Below the pieces are notes generated by a model. The model searched no databases. It was given only the letters and a program-made list of their open reading frames with translations, and was not told the origin of the DNA. The translations under genes were made by a program, and so were the position numbers. DNA of 64,000 nucleotides. Source: HXMU1420-13 sp965229525 (GTDB lineage Bacteria; Bacteroidota; Rhodothermia; Balneolales; Balneolaceae). The stretch spans positions 2,852,001 to 2,916,000 of the forward strand of contig OZ245886.1 of assembly GCA_965229525.1 (NCBI GenBank), written 5' to 3'. The first letter of the stretch is position 1. Each line of letters starts with the position of its first letter. Below, one piece after another: positions 52,245-61,227 of this stretch.

Positions 52245-54048
52245 ATGGAGTAAATTCCAGGAAGAAGATTACAGGATTGGTATCAAAGGATGAATTTCTA
52301 AGTCTATTAAATATAGTCTGAGTCTCACTCCAACTTTGTGATTGACCGGTCATTATAGAGAATGTTCCATCAACTAACTCTTCCACTCGCGTATTGATCC
52401 CAATACTCGACCTAATTTGTTGAGCAAGGTTTGATGCCTCGTTTATATTATCAAACGAATTGACCTGAATCTGATAAGCATATTGATATTCTATTAGTCC
52501 TTCAGGCTGATGGCGAATAAACAAATTAGATCGAATACCCAGTTCTCGATATGCTTGAAGTTGTGAAAGCACCTCATTTCGAGAAGTGTAAGGACCAGTT
52601 ATTACATTAAAAGAATTTGATTCTCTCCCCATATATGCCTGAACATCGTATTGATCAAATAGCTCGTTAATATAATCATGACCATTTGACCTATTTTGAA
52701 ATGCTCTAAATTGTATAAGGTATTTTACTGGATTTGGTCTATCGACTGTATTGTTATAACACTGATGGACTACTGCTACGTCTGCATCATTTAATCGATC
52801 TGAGATAGTATTTTGCAGATCTAAAGCTTCGGAAAACGAACTTAGAGCTTCAGTACGAATTGAATAATCTTTGTTGTTATATGTAAGAACTACAGGTGCT
52901 GTAATTGCTGATTCAATTCTTGCAGCTTGCTGGAATGCAGATTGTAGGGCATCAAATTCACCCATTTGAACTGCAAACTGGCAACGTCTATCAACTCTTA
53001 GCAACGAAGGCATCGCTGAACTGGATTCTACAGGTATTGAAACTTCAGGTTCGGGCTCTGATTGTTGAACCTCAGGTTCAGGATCTGGTTGTTGAACTGG
53101 CGGAGGATTATTTACAATCGGAGGATCCTGCACTTCCGATGAATTTTCAATTTCGTTTTCGCGATTGGCAATTGCATCCTCGATCTGATTTTCTTCAGCA
53201 ACAGTTACAATAGCAGGTTCATCTGCAATCACGATTACATTATCCTCTGAAGGTTCCGGTAAAGGTGAGATGTCAGGTAATTCACCTGCAAGACTTTCAT
53301 CTACAACTTGATTCTCAGGTTGCTCATTATCGATTCTCTCTTCAAGCAAATTCTCAGTGGAATAGTATAACCTAAGAACAACTCTACGATTAGATTCTTT
53401 ACTTGCTGCAAAAGGAAATCCAAGAGAATCATATTCAATAATTGGTCTGGAATCGGCATAGCCAGAAGCCTTCAATCTCTTAGCTTCAATTCCCATATTG
53501 TTGAAATATTTTACAATATTCGCTGCTCTAGCAGTAGATAATTCCCAATTAGATGGATACGTAGCAGAGGCAATTGGTGTATTATCCGTATGACCCTCTA
53601 CATCAATATTAAAGTCATTGTATTCCAGTTGTTGCATTGAAATTAACACTCTGTCAAGTAAATACTCAGCACTTGTCTGTAATCTTGCTTCCCCTGAATT
53701 ATATAGTAGATCACTTTTAAATCGAATACGCAGATCATTTAAATCTCTAATTATTTCAAGATTACCTGCCTCTATTTCAGGTTCTAAAAGATCAAATAGT
53801 TCATCTTGAATATTTCCAATCGGCGTAGTTATAAATTCAGTTTCATCAGCAAGTTTCCCAAAAATAGAGGAGAGGGAGGTAAATTCTGACTTTGTAATTT
53901 GTGATACTGATAGAAGAATTATCAAAAAACCAAGCACTATTGTTATAATATCCAAATAGCTTACTTGCCAACTATTTTCTTCTTCATCATCCAGCTCTTG
54001 AACTGGAAAAAGGGAGTGTTTAGTTAATATTTGACTTTTTTTCTTCAC
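52243..54048 (-). CDS. MotB-like stator protein with OmpA and three SPOR domains
   Basis: A 601-residue inner-membrane protein. Residues ~26-52 are a MotB-type helix, WQVSYLDIITIVLGFLIILL, with Asp33 at the place of the proton-binding Asp32 of E. coli MotB. An OmpA-like peptidoglycan-binding domain follows (~110-225: IDVEGHTDNTPIASA, LSTARAANIVKYF), then a Pro/Glu-rich linker (~300-345) and three SPOR-like repeats to the end (CQFAVQMGEFDAL, YLIQFRAFQNRSN, YAYQIQVNSFDNI). SPOR domains bind septal, denuded peptidoglycan and are not normal in MotB. The start is GTG, 12 bases after the motA-like gene. Last gene of the pilus/motor operon. Confidence 0.87.
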   Translation of the reverse strand: MKKKSQILTKHSLFPVQELDDEEENSWQVSYLDIITIVLGFLIILLSVSQITKSEFTSLSSIFGKLADETEFITTPIGNIQDELFDLLEPEIEAGNLEIIRDLNDLRIRFKSDLLYNSGEARLQTSAEYLLDRVLISMQQLEYNDFNIDVEGHTDNTPIASATYPSNWELSTARAANIVKYFNNMGIEAKRLKASGYADSRPIIEYDSLGFPFAASKESNRRVVLRLYYSTENLLEERIDNEQPENQVVDESLAGELPDISPLPEPSEDNVIVIADEPAIVTVAEENQIEDAIANRENEIENSSEVQDPPIVNNPPPVQQPDPEPEVQQSEPEPEVSIPVESSSAMPSLLRVDRRCQFAVQMGEFDALQSAFQQAARIESAITAPVVLTYNNKDYSIRTEALSSFSEALDLQNTISDRLNDADVAVVHQCYNNTVDRPNPVKYLIQFRAFQNRSNGHDYINELFDQYDVQAYMGRESNSFNVITGPYTSRNEVLSQLQAYRELGIRSNLFIRHQPEGLIEYQYAYQIQVNSFDNINEASNLAQQIRSSIGINTRVEELVDGTFSIMTGQSQSWSETQTIFNRLRNSSFDTNPVIFFLEFTP

Positions 54049-54060
54049 TTGGCATAGAAA

Positions 54061-54858
54061 TTAGAGCATATTTCTATTTCGGCGCATATGGGCTTGTAGT
54101 TTGTCATAAATTTGAAGAGCAGACTTATTTTCTTCAATCAAAACAATTCCTTCAAGAATCAATTTTTCACGGAAATAACGTAATGAAGCGACGTTATTCA
54201 TCTTTTTGGCCATAGGTGTAAAAATGAAATTACCAATCAAAATGCCATAAAGTGTTGTCATTAAAGCTGCACCAAGACCTGCAAGCAGAGATTCTACTTC
54301 ACTAAATCCAGATAAAATCACAATTAATCCAAATAATGTACCTAACATCCCAAAAACGGGCGATGTTTTACCCATGCTAGCGATGATTTGATTTACAAGT
54401 TGTTGCCTTGTGTAATTTTCTTCAATGTTGATTTCACCTAATTCTCTCAAATCTTCCGTAGAATAATTGGTATCAAGAACAGAAAACAAATATCCCTCAA
54501 ATTGGGTTGAATACTCTTCACTTAATTGGGCAACAGCTGCATATTTGTCCTGTTTAATCATTTTTTGCCAATCCATTATTCTTTGGATATCCGATTCCAA
54601 AACTTCAGGTGTAATTGTGCTGTAAGAAAACAATTTGGTGCTTTCTAGAAGAGCCTTTAAAACACTATTGAATGGATAGCTAATAAAAACGCTTGCTGTA
54701 ATTCCGCCAAAAACGATGGCTAAACTTGGAATATTTAAAAATTCAAACCTCGATGGAATGAGATCGTATTCGGTAAATCCAACAACTAATAAGGCGCCCC
54801 AAACGAGTATTACCATTGAAATTAAAAAGCATAAAATGTTTAGAACCGATGTGCGCAT
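54061..54858 (-). CDS. MotA-like stator protein
   Basis: A 265-residue membrane protein with four helices and a large cytoplasmic loop, as in MotA. The conserved third/fourth-helix region reads GKTSPVFGMLGTLFGLIVIL and LGAALMTTLYGILIGNFIF (with the family's functional Pro), followed by FREKLILEGIVLIEENKSA. The cytoplasmic loop carries charged residues that in MotA contact FliG. It is MotA/PomA-like rather than ExbB/TolQ-like by length and by these motifs. Coupled by position to the motB-like gene downstream and the TPR lipoprotein upstream (six bases). Confidence 0.88.
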   Translation of the reverse strand: MRTSVLNILCFLISMVILVWGALLVVGFTEYDLIPSRFEFLNIPSLAIVFGGITASVFISYPFNSVLKALLESTKLFSYSTITPEVLESDIQRIMDWQKMIKQDKYAAVAQLSEEYSTQFEGYLFSVLDTNYSTEDLRELGEINIEENYTRQQLVNQIIASMGKTSPVFGMLGTLFGLIVILSGFSEVESLLAGLGAALMTTLYGILIGNFIFTPMAKKMNNVASLRYFREKLILEGIVLIEENKSALQIYDKLQAHMRRNRNML

Positions 54859-54864
54859 GAACTA

Positions 54865-55389
54865 CTAAAATGCCTTTTTAAGATTTTCGTCTATTAGACC
54901 GTTATTTTGTAATTGTTGTATGATGTATGTTGAAGAAGGTATAGGAACCTCGGGGTCCATTTCAAGTGCTCTTCTCCATTGATTTACAAATTCATTGATA
55001 TATCCTAAACCAAGATAAATACTTCCTCTAAGAGCTAACACATCAGCGTTTTCTTTTATTAATGCTGCTCGATTCACTAAAAACAACGCATTTTCGAAAT
55101 CACCTGAAAAGAAGTGCTGCTGTGCCAGTATATAATAGTTTGTTAGTGTATTAGCCTGAGCCTGATATCGCGAATAAATCTCATCTTTATACAACTCAAT
55201 TAACGCATTTCTTAATTCTGCTTCTTTTGCTTGTGCTTCCGCTATACTATCAGCCTGTGCTTGAGTAATTAAGTCTGCCTGAGTTGTTTCCTGAGATGTA
55301 CCTTCATCTTCAGAAATTTCCGAAGTACTACTACAATTAATGCTTACAAACGATAAAATAACAGCTATTGAAATGATCCATTTTTTCAT
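54865..55389 (-). CDS. TPR lipoprotein of the pilus/motor operon
   Basis: A 174-residue lipoprotein (ILSFVSINC, lipid Cys) with an Ala/Gln/Glu-rich, coiled-coil-prone linker (residues ~35-70) and about two TPR units: YYILAQQHFFSGDFENALFL and LRGSIYLGLGYINEFVNQWRR. The TPR block is clearly related to the C-terminal TPR block of the usher-like protein encoded two genes upstream, and both end with the same D-P-x-x-P/Y-I-P motif. It may bridge the outer membrane to the motor. It lies six bases from motA and 18 from the FliF/FliG fusion gene. Confidence 0.82.
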   Translation of the reverse strand: MKKWIISIAVILSFVSINCSSTSEISEDEGTSQETTQADLITQAQADSIAEAQAKEAELRNALIELYKDEIYSRYQAQANTLTNYYILAQQHFFSGDFENALFLVNRAALIKENADVLALRGSIYLGLGYINEFVNQWRRALEMDPEVPIPSSTYIIQQLQNNGLIDENLKKAF

Positions 55390-55407
55390 CAGTTCAATAG
55401 ATTAACG

Positions 55408-57249
55408 TTAAGAATTATTAGCATTTTTTCTGATAGAATTCATCAGAATTGCCTTAGCATATTCAGTTTGTTTATTGTTGGTACCCTGTAATTCATCGAG
55501 TTCCATTCTTAATAAACGTTGTTCACGTTTAGGGCGGGCGGAAAGTATTTTTTCTATGATAATATCATCCAGTCCAACGATAGCATCCAAAAGGGTTTCG
55601 GTGTTCAACGATCGTACAGCTTTCTTAATAATCTCATCACTAAGTTCAGGTAGTTTTTCAATCGTTATGAATTGTTTATCAAGAATTGCGCCTACAATAG
55701 AGCCCGTTGCTTTAAGTTCATCTATATATCGTTTTTGATCATGCACTGGCAAGCGCTCTAAAATAGGGTAGAGATGCTCTGCTCCATATTGCTCACTTCG
55801 TTCAGCCTCAACCAAATCCATTGCCTTATCAAACAATTCAGATGAAATCTTTTGCTGTTGACTGTTTGTGAGGTTATTTAGAGTTGCCATATGCAGCATT
55901 ATTTTAGCTGCAATCTCTTTATCAAGTTTTTCAATAAATTGTGCTGCTGAGTCTTCGGGTAAATACTGAAGAATAAAAGCTCCAGAAAGACTGTCTTCAG
56001 TCTCAAGTAGAGTATGAATATGTTGATTTGAAATATGATCAAGAAATTTAAATAACGAGAATTTGTTTCTCTTTCCTTCGGATATGGTTTCTTTAGCACC
56101 TCTACGAAGCATTAATCCAAATTCATTTATGACCTCTTTACGATCATCTTTTGATAGTTCTTGTAAGTCGATCACACTATCAGTTAAAGTTTCATAGTCT
56201 TCCGGATGTAATTCACGTTTAATGGTTCGAAGTAGATGTTTATCAGTAGCTACAATTACTTTTGCAGCTTTTTCTGCTCCATCATCTTCTTCACTTAACC
56301 AATATCTAAATATGGATGCAACTTCATCCGGCTGGTTGAAAAATGCTTCAATTATATCATCTTTTGTAGATACTGGATTTTGTGAATCTTGTGATATTAT
56401 CTCATTTATTTCAGATTCGGGTTCTTCAACCATCGGAGAGGAGTATTCATTTTTGAACGCTTCTCTAAATTCACGAATTGGTATTTGAGGTTGTGGCTTA
56501 TTTACCAATCGATTGAAAAGTATCGTAAGTCCGAACAGTAGCATTAAAGCTAAAGCCGGGATGTATGTTAAGATTGAATTGAAATCCGGAACAGTAGGTT
56601 GAGGGGTAACTGTGGTAGCAGTAATCTGTTCTGGTTTTTGGGTATAATCTGGGATTGCTAATTGAGATATAATGATTTCATCGCCACGAGTTTCATTTAT
56701 TTTGATAGCTATTCCAGTAATAAACCTCATCAATTCTAACTGCTCAGCAGCAAGTGAAGTATCAGCATATATGTTAACGCTCATACTAACCAGTCGAAGG
56801 GTTTTAATGGTATTCTGATTTACAATTATGTCAGGCTCTATACCTAAAGAAGGCTGTTGCCGAATATTGTCATTTGGCAAGAATGGAAGGCCGGGCATAA
56901 ATAAATTCTGCTGCGGTTGTGAATTCGTAACAACTTGATTCTGACTAGTACCAATAGCTTCATCAACAAGCTCAGCGTTAATATTTACATCAACAAAAAA
57001 CTTCCTTCTATCAAAATAGTTACTTAGAACCTGAATGATTTGGGAATCGTATTGCTGCTCAAGATTTGCAACTCTGAGTTCCAAAGATTGAGAATTTCCT
57101 GCATCGATAGTTGGCTGTGCATAAACAGAAATGTTATTGGAAACATTAGAAAGAATTAAGAAAACTAAAAAAGAGAGAGAGGCTGTGTGGCGAAAAGATT
57201 GGTTTGTTTTTGCCTTAGATAACCTCAATATGTTAACTAATAGATACAT
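55408..57249 (-). CDS. FliF/FliG-like fusion protein (rotor/MS-ring analogue)
   Basis: A 613-residue protein. Signal peptide or first membrane helix (~res 23-44, SLSFLVFLILSNVSNN); an exported part (~55-200) that resembles the last ring-building/C-terminal periplasmic region of FliF, with ANLEQQYDSQIIQVLSNYF, a TLRLVSMSVNIYADTSL strand and GIAIKINETRGDEIIISQL; a membrane helix (~224-247, YIPALALMLLFGLTILF); then a cytoplasmic FliG-like part (~295-610): ILQYLPEDSAAQFIEKLDKE resembles FliG-M, and ILDKQFITIEKLPELSDEII, VRSLNTETLLDAIVGLDDII resembles FliG-C with its charged torque helix. RBM1 and RBM2 of FliF are missing. ATG 57249 (two bases after the usher stop) is used rather than GTG 57264. 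Confidence 0.8.
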   Translation of the reverse strand: MYLLVNILRLSKAKTNQSFRHTASLSFLVFLILSNVSNNISVYAQPTIDAGNSQSLELRVANLEQQYDSQIIQVLSNYFDRRKFFVDVNINAELVDEAIGTSQNQVVTNSQPQQNLFMPGLPFLPNDNIRQQPSLGIEPDIIVNQNTIKTLRLVSMSVNIYADTSLAAEQLELMRFITGIAIKINETRGDEIIISQLAIPDYTQKPEQITATTVTPQPTVPDFNSILTYIPALALMLLFGLTILFNRLVNKPQPQIPIREFREAFKNEYSSPMVEEPESEINEIISQDSQNPVSTKDDIIEAFFNQPDEVASIFRYWLSEEDDGAEKAAKVIVATDKHLLRTIKRELHPEDYETLTDSVIDLQELSKDDRKEVINEFGLMLRRGAKETISEGKRNKFSLFKFLDHISNQHIHTLLETEDSLSGAFILQYLPEDSAAQFIEKLDKEIAAKIMLHMATLNNLTNSQQQKISSELFDKAMDLVEAERSEQYGAEHLYPILERLPVHDQKRYIDELKATGSIVGAILDKQFITIEKLPELSDEIIKKAVRSLNTETLLDAIVGLDDIIIEKILSARPKREQRLLRMELDELQGTNNKQTEYAKAILMNSIRKNANNS

Positions 57250-57250
57250 T

Positions 57251-60200
57251 TTAGTCGGATGCACTGGTCGTTACCCGCTCTTCCAATGTTTCCATATCTG
57301 GAATGTATAGATCCGGGTTAAACCTCAGTGCCTGTTCCCAATGTCTTTGCGCCTGTTCGATGTTACCTTCAAAATAGTAAAAACTTCCCTTTAATGCGTG
57401 TCCTTGAGCAGTTTCAAAAAGTTCTAATGATTCATTCACTAAACGGAAAGCACCGTTAACATTTTTGCTGTAAAAGGCATTTTGGGCTCTAATAATGTAT
57501 CTAAGTGCTAGATCAATAGTTTCAAATATTTCCTGAGAATATTCTAATATCTCAGAATCGCTTCGGATTGTGTCTGTAATATCTGCCAGTGTTAAAACCT
57601 CAACAGAATCAATTTCTTGTACTTCTTCAAGATTCAATGGAACAAGTTTGAAATTGAGCCCGTCTATAAAGTCACCTTCCTCGATTGCTTTAACCGTAAA
57701 ATCGATTGAATCAGGAATTGATTTGAGCTGTAGTATGGTTTCTAGTTGTGTTTTATCTACTCGAACATTGTAGTCACCAGGACGAATTGGATACTCATAA
57801 TAACTACCATCGGAATATGTTCGTACTTCGATAATCTCATCAGTATCCTTATTCTCTAGAATTAGTTTTAAACCTGCCACTCCATCCACCCGACCTTCTA
57901 TATCTTTCTCAACAATACCTTCAACTACACCCGACATGTAGAATGGAATTTCAATCTTTTTAAACCTATTTGGGTCAGTTATTATAGCAAAATTGTCATA
58001 TTCAGGTACCAGTAAAGGATTACTTAAAACTGCACTATTGATTTCCATATTATAAATTGAATACGGTCTCATCTGAGTAAAATAAAGTAAACCATCTCTT
58101 TCAGTGAGACTAGATCCTATTCTGTCAATTCTTACTGCTTTTTCTTTAATTTCTTCGTCATTACCATCAAAAATTCCATTACCATTATTATCAACAAATA
58201 GTTTAATGGAGGAAGCAGCCTGACCCACTTGTTCTCTACTAGTTAATAAGAATCTTTTATTTTGAGAATCATAACCAATAGAGCCTCGAATATTTTGATT
58301 GATAGAATATGAGTCGATCCCCGAAATGGCAGTGGTGTTACTTCTAAATCTATTGAAGTCAATTACAAAAGCAACTCTGAAACTGTTGAAGTCAAGAAGG
58401 AAATTTCTCGAATAGGTTAATTGAAGCCTACCGGTTGAAAAAATATTTCTTGAAATTGTTGAGTTAAAAGATTCGATTTCATTTCTAGTTGGTAGAAATG
58501 ATAATCTCGACCTTATAAACGCACCGCGAAATAATGGTAAAATGTCTCGGCTTCTAGAGAAATTGTATGTTAATGACCATCTTAATAGTGCAGTTTCCGA
58601 AGCTTCAAGAAAATTATATGTATTAATCAATCTATCACTATAACCTAAAGTCATATTCATTCTGCTTAATCTGGTATTAGCATCGACTCTGAAATTAGAG
58701 ATATAGTTGGTGTCGTTATACCTTGTAAAAGCTCCTAATCTGAAGTTTAATTGCTGTCCTAAAAGGTTTATTGGATGAAAAAAATTAGTGACTAATAAAT
58801 GATTATCACCTGAAACATTATAAACTCCATTATCCGCTAGATAATTGGTGTAATCTATTCGAAAACTTGCAGTATTCGTATATACTGCACTTAATGAACT
58901 ACGAACAAACGCATTGTTACTTCCTTCAAGTGTGAATATATACTTGTCATATATCCTTGAAGATATTTTTCCACTGATAGTAGGGACTTTAGTGCTGGAA
59001 CTGTTGATGTATTCAACACCAAATTGACCAGTTAACCAATTAGAAATACCATACATCGCATTACTTTGAAATAAATAATCTCGTGATGTAGATCCTATAA
59101 TTGGATTATCTAATTGACCATAATTTACGTTGTAATTCAATTCACCTTCAGGGATAAAAGAGAAGGGTATTTGTATTCTGCGAGTTTGTTGTTGTATTGA
59201 TCCACTTGGCCCAAAAATTCTTAAATCAAACTGAGAAGTTCCATATGTCATTGGAGCTGAGAATCTATAGTTTCCTAGTTGATCAGCCTCAGTAAAATCT
59301 ACAAGTAAATTATTCAGGTATAACTCTATTTCAGATTCTGGTGTTGTTTGCCCTTCAATTATGTATTCATCATAAAGAACACGAGGTTCAATTAATTCGT
59401 TAGTAATACGAATACCTGTATAAGCATTTTGGAGCAAGCCATTGGAACTAGTTTGCCCTATGATCACATTTGTTAATGCTCTGTTATTCTCAAAAAAGTA
59501 GCGCCACCTTAAATTATTGGTTATAAAACTATTAAAATTTTCAGTGCGTGTACCAAAAGCTGTTCCTTGTAAATCACCACCTAATAATTGCATTCCAACG
59601 TTGGTGCTATAGTTATAGATATTCACGTCAGAAATGTTTGCGCCTAAATTGTAATCAACAAACCCAAAATCGAAAATTGGTTTTTCGCGTCCATATCTAA
59701 TAGGGTAATTCTCTTTTTGGAATCTATTTGCGTCGGCTAATTGTCTTTTCTGTGCCCTTTGCACTCTTGCTAGTACAGGAACCTCAAAGTCGGTATCTAA
59801 ATTTAGGGCAAGGTTATTGAAATCAACATCAAAAGCTAAGCCAAATATTTCTTCAAAGAATTTTGGTTTCAAATAGAAGTCAAAATCGGTTATTAAGAAA
59901 TCCTCATTCGTTAGTTGAATTTCTGAATCACCGAATTCAATAAAAGAGCGATCAAAGTTTATTTCGTAGGGCGTTTGATCTGCTAAATAATTACCGGATA
60001 CGCTCAGATTGGAAAAATCCGAATTTCTATCAATTTCTAAGTATGTAAATAATTCTGTAACAGGCAGATAGAATTGATCTTCACGATATACTGCAATAAC
60101 GACATTGTTTACAACACCACGATAACGAAATGACAAGTAAACCTCGATATCATCATCTCCAAGTGATTGGGCATATGTTTCACTTATAGATATTAATAAT

Positions 60201-60259
60201 GAACCTATAAATGAAAAAAGTAAGAGAGTTAGGACCTTAGAAAATCCTGATAAGTTCAC
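57251..60259 (-). CDS. usher-like outer-membrane protein with C-terminal TPR domain
   Basis: A 1002-residue outer-membrane protein related to FimD/PapC ushers. Signal peptide (LTLLLFSFIGSLLISISETY, cut before Gln); N-terminal domain to ~180; then a strand-rich barrel. The usher plug/middle signature is visible as PESEIELYLNNLLVDFTEAD, LGNYRFSAPMTYGTSQFDLR and PFSFIPEGELNYNVNYGQLD. After the barrel comes a SdrD/CNA-like block (SIKLFVDNNGNGIFDGNDEE) and a Prealbumin-like domain with PGDYNVRVDK, then TPR (AQNAFYSKNVNGAFRL, HALKGSFYYFEGNIEQAQRH). Both extra parts are absent from standard ushers (~830). GTG start overlaps the chaperone stop by four bases. Confidence 0.82.
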   Translation of the reverse strand: MNLSGFSKVLTLLLFSFIGSLLISISETYAQSLGDDDIEVYLSFRYRGVVNNVVIAVYREDQFYLPVTELFTYLEIDRNSDFSNLSVSGNYLADQTPYEINFDRSFIEFGDSEIQLTNEDFLITDFDFYLKPKFFEEIFGLAFDVDFNNLALNLDTDFEVPVLARVQRAQKRQLADANRFQKENYPIRYGREKPIFDFGFVDYNLGANISDVNIYNYSTNVGMQLLGGDLQGTAFGTRTENFNSFITNNLRWRYFFENNRALTNVIIGQTSSNGLLQNAYTGIRITNELIEPRVLYDEYIIEGQTTPESEIELYLNNLLVDFTEADQLGNYRFSAPMTYGTSQFDLRIFGPSGSIQQQTRRIQIPFSFIPEGELNYNVNYGQLDNPIIGSTSRDYLFQSNAMYGISNWLTGQFGVEYINSSSTKVPTISGKISSRIYDKYIFTLEGSNNAFVRSSLSAVYTNTASFRIDYTNYLADNGVYNVSGDNHLLVTNFFHPINLLGQQLNFRLGAFTRYNDTNYISNFRVDANTRLSRMNMTLGYSDRLINTYNFLEASETALLRWSLTYNFSRSRDILPLFRGAFIRSRLSFLPTRNEIESFNSTISRNIFSTGRLQLTYSRNFLLDFNSFRVAFVIDFNRFRSNTTAISGIDSYSINQNIRGSIGYDSQNKRFLLTSREQVGQAASSIKLFVDNNGNGIFDGNDEEIKEKAVRIDRIGSSLTERDGLLYFTQMRPYSIYNMEINSAVLSNPLLVPEYDNFAIITDPNRFKKIEIPFYMSGVVEGIVEKDIEGRVDGVAGLKLILENKDTDEIIEVRTYSDGSYYEYPIRPGDYNVRVDKTQLETILQLKSIPDSIDFTVKAIEEGDFIDGLNFKLVPLNLEEVQEIDSVEVLTLADITDTIRSDSEILEYSQEIFETIDLALRYIIRAQNAFYSKNVNGAFRLVNESLELFETAQGHALKGSFYYFEGNIEQAQRHWEQALRFNPDLYIPDMETLEERVTTSASD

Positions 60260-61083
60260 CTTATTGTATACGTTATCGATCTACTTGTGGTTTCCATTTG
60301 GACAATGTCGCTACTGGAAATGTCATTTCGTTGTGATTCAAATTTCAATTCTAATCGATATTGACCCTGTTCAACTTCTGAAATGTCAATGGCCTGGCGA
60401 TGAGTACCATCAAAGAATATTGTAGTTGAAGAAAATCCTTCAGCGACAACTCTGTTATTCGAATCATAAAGTACCATAGAGATTGTTCCTAAAAAAGGGG
60501 AGTTTCCAGTACGTCTAATATTAGAAGTGGCTATTAATTGATCATTCTCAACCATCGCATTCAAGTCAAGAATTTCTATTCCTGTACTAACATCTCCTTT
60601 TTTATAGTAGAGACCAGTTACTTGTTCCACTGTTATCCCAACTCTTGCAGATACCGCATCTTCCGTATTTTGAATCTCAATTGGAGCACTTTCAGGCGTG
60701 GATGCAGTTCGAATTCTTGCCCAGTACGTACCATCTGGTATTTCATTAGGTGCACTTACTCTTAAACGGACAATTTGTCTTTGCCCTGATGTTAATGTAA
60801 AGTTCCTTGGAAATGCTCTAACATTATCAGCAATTGAATGAATTTCAGCCCGTACAGTATCGGAGTTATTTAAACTTCTTCGGCCATCTGAATCTGACTC
60901 GGTATATCCAAAAAAGAAATCAATTGAAATTTCTTGAGTACTATTTGATGCATTCACAACCATGTAAGTACCAAATCTGTCGCCCGAATCTATAAATAAA
61001 TTTGTAGGGGCTATTGTTACTTGTGCGTTAGCTAATGCTGTACCTGCAAAAAGAAGAACTATTATAAGTAGATGATGTCTCAT
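60256..61083 (-). CDS. PapD-like periplasmic pilus chaperone
   Basis: A 275-residue periplasmic protein with a signal peptide (LLIIVLLFAGTALANA, cut before Gln) and two immunoglobulin-like domains. The first ends with FPRNFTLTSGQRQIVRLRV and GTYWARIRT, the pattern of the FimC/PapD G-F strand region; the second follows VSARVGITVEQVTGLYYKK. The Arg at the PapD-8 position seems replaced (TNLFIDSG), so it is a remote branch of the family. It should hold pilin subunits by donor-strand complementation and deliver them to the usher encoded next, with which it overlaps by four bases (GTGA). Confidence 0.85.
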   Translation of the reverse strand: MRHHLLIIVLLFAGTALANAQVTIAPTNLFIDSGDRFGTYMVVNASNSTQEISIDFFFGYTESDSDGRRSLNNSDTVRAEIHSIADNVRAFPRNFTLTSGQRQIVRLRVSAPNEIPDGTYWARIRTASTPESAPIEIQNTEDAVSARVGITVEQVTGLYYKKGDVSTGIEILDLNAMVENDQLIATSNIRRTGNSPFLGTISMVLYDSNNRVVAEGFSSTTIFFDGTHRQAIDISEVEQGQYRLELKFESQRNDISSSDIVQMETTSRSITYTIR

Positions 61084-61173
61084 TTTTTCTGAGTTGTATT
61101 AGAAGTGAATTCTAAGAAATGTCAATTCAAACGTAGTGAAATATATATAATTTTTCTTGAAGCAAATAATAGC

Positions 61174-61204
61174 AAAAAAAAAGCTTCCCATTAAGAGAAG
61201 CTTT
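61174..61204 (-). terminator. internal terminator between major pilin and chaperone
   Basis: On the minus strand: AAAGCTTC, a nine-base loop, GAAGCTTT (61197-61204 with 61180-61187), followed by nine consecutive T (61174-61182 complement). It lies 24 bases after the pilin stop and 90 before the chaperone start. As a leaky terminator it would make pilin mRNA exceed chaperone/usher/motor mRNA. Confidence 0.88.
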
Positions 61205-61227
61205 AGAAAGTAGGTTGTTTTACAATC

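Noticed and set aside
54061..54858. ExbB/TolQ family assignment for the MotA-like protein
   Set aside because: Length, four-helix layout and GKTSPVFGMLGTLFGL/LMTTLYGIL blocks fit MotA better, and the partner has a MotB helix with OmpA domain.
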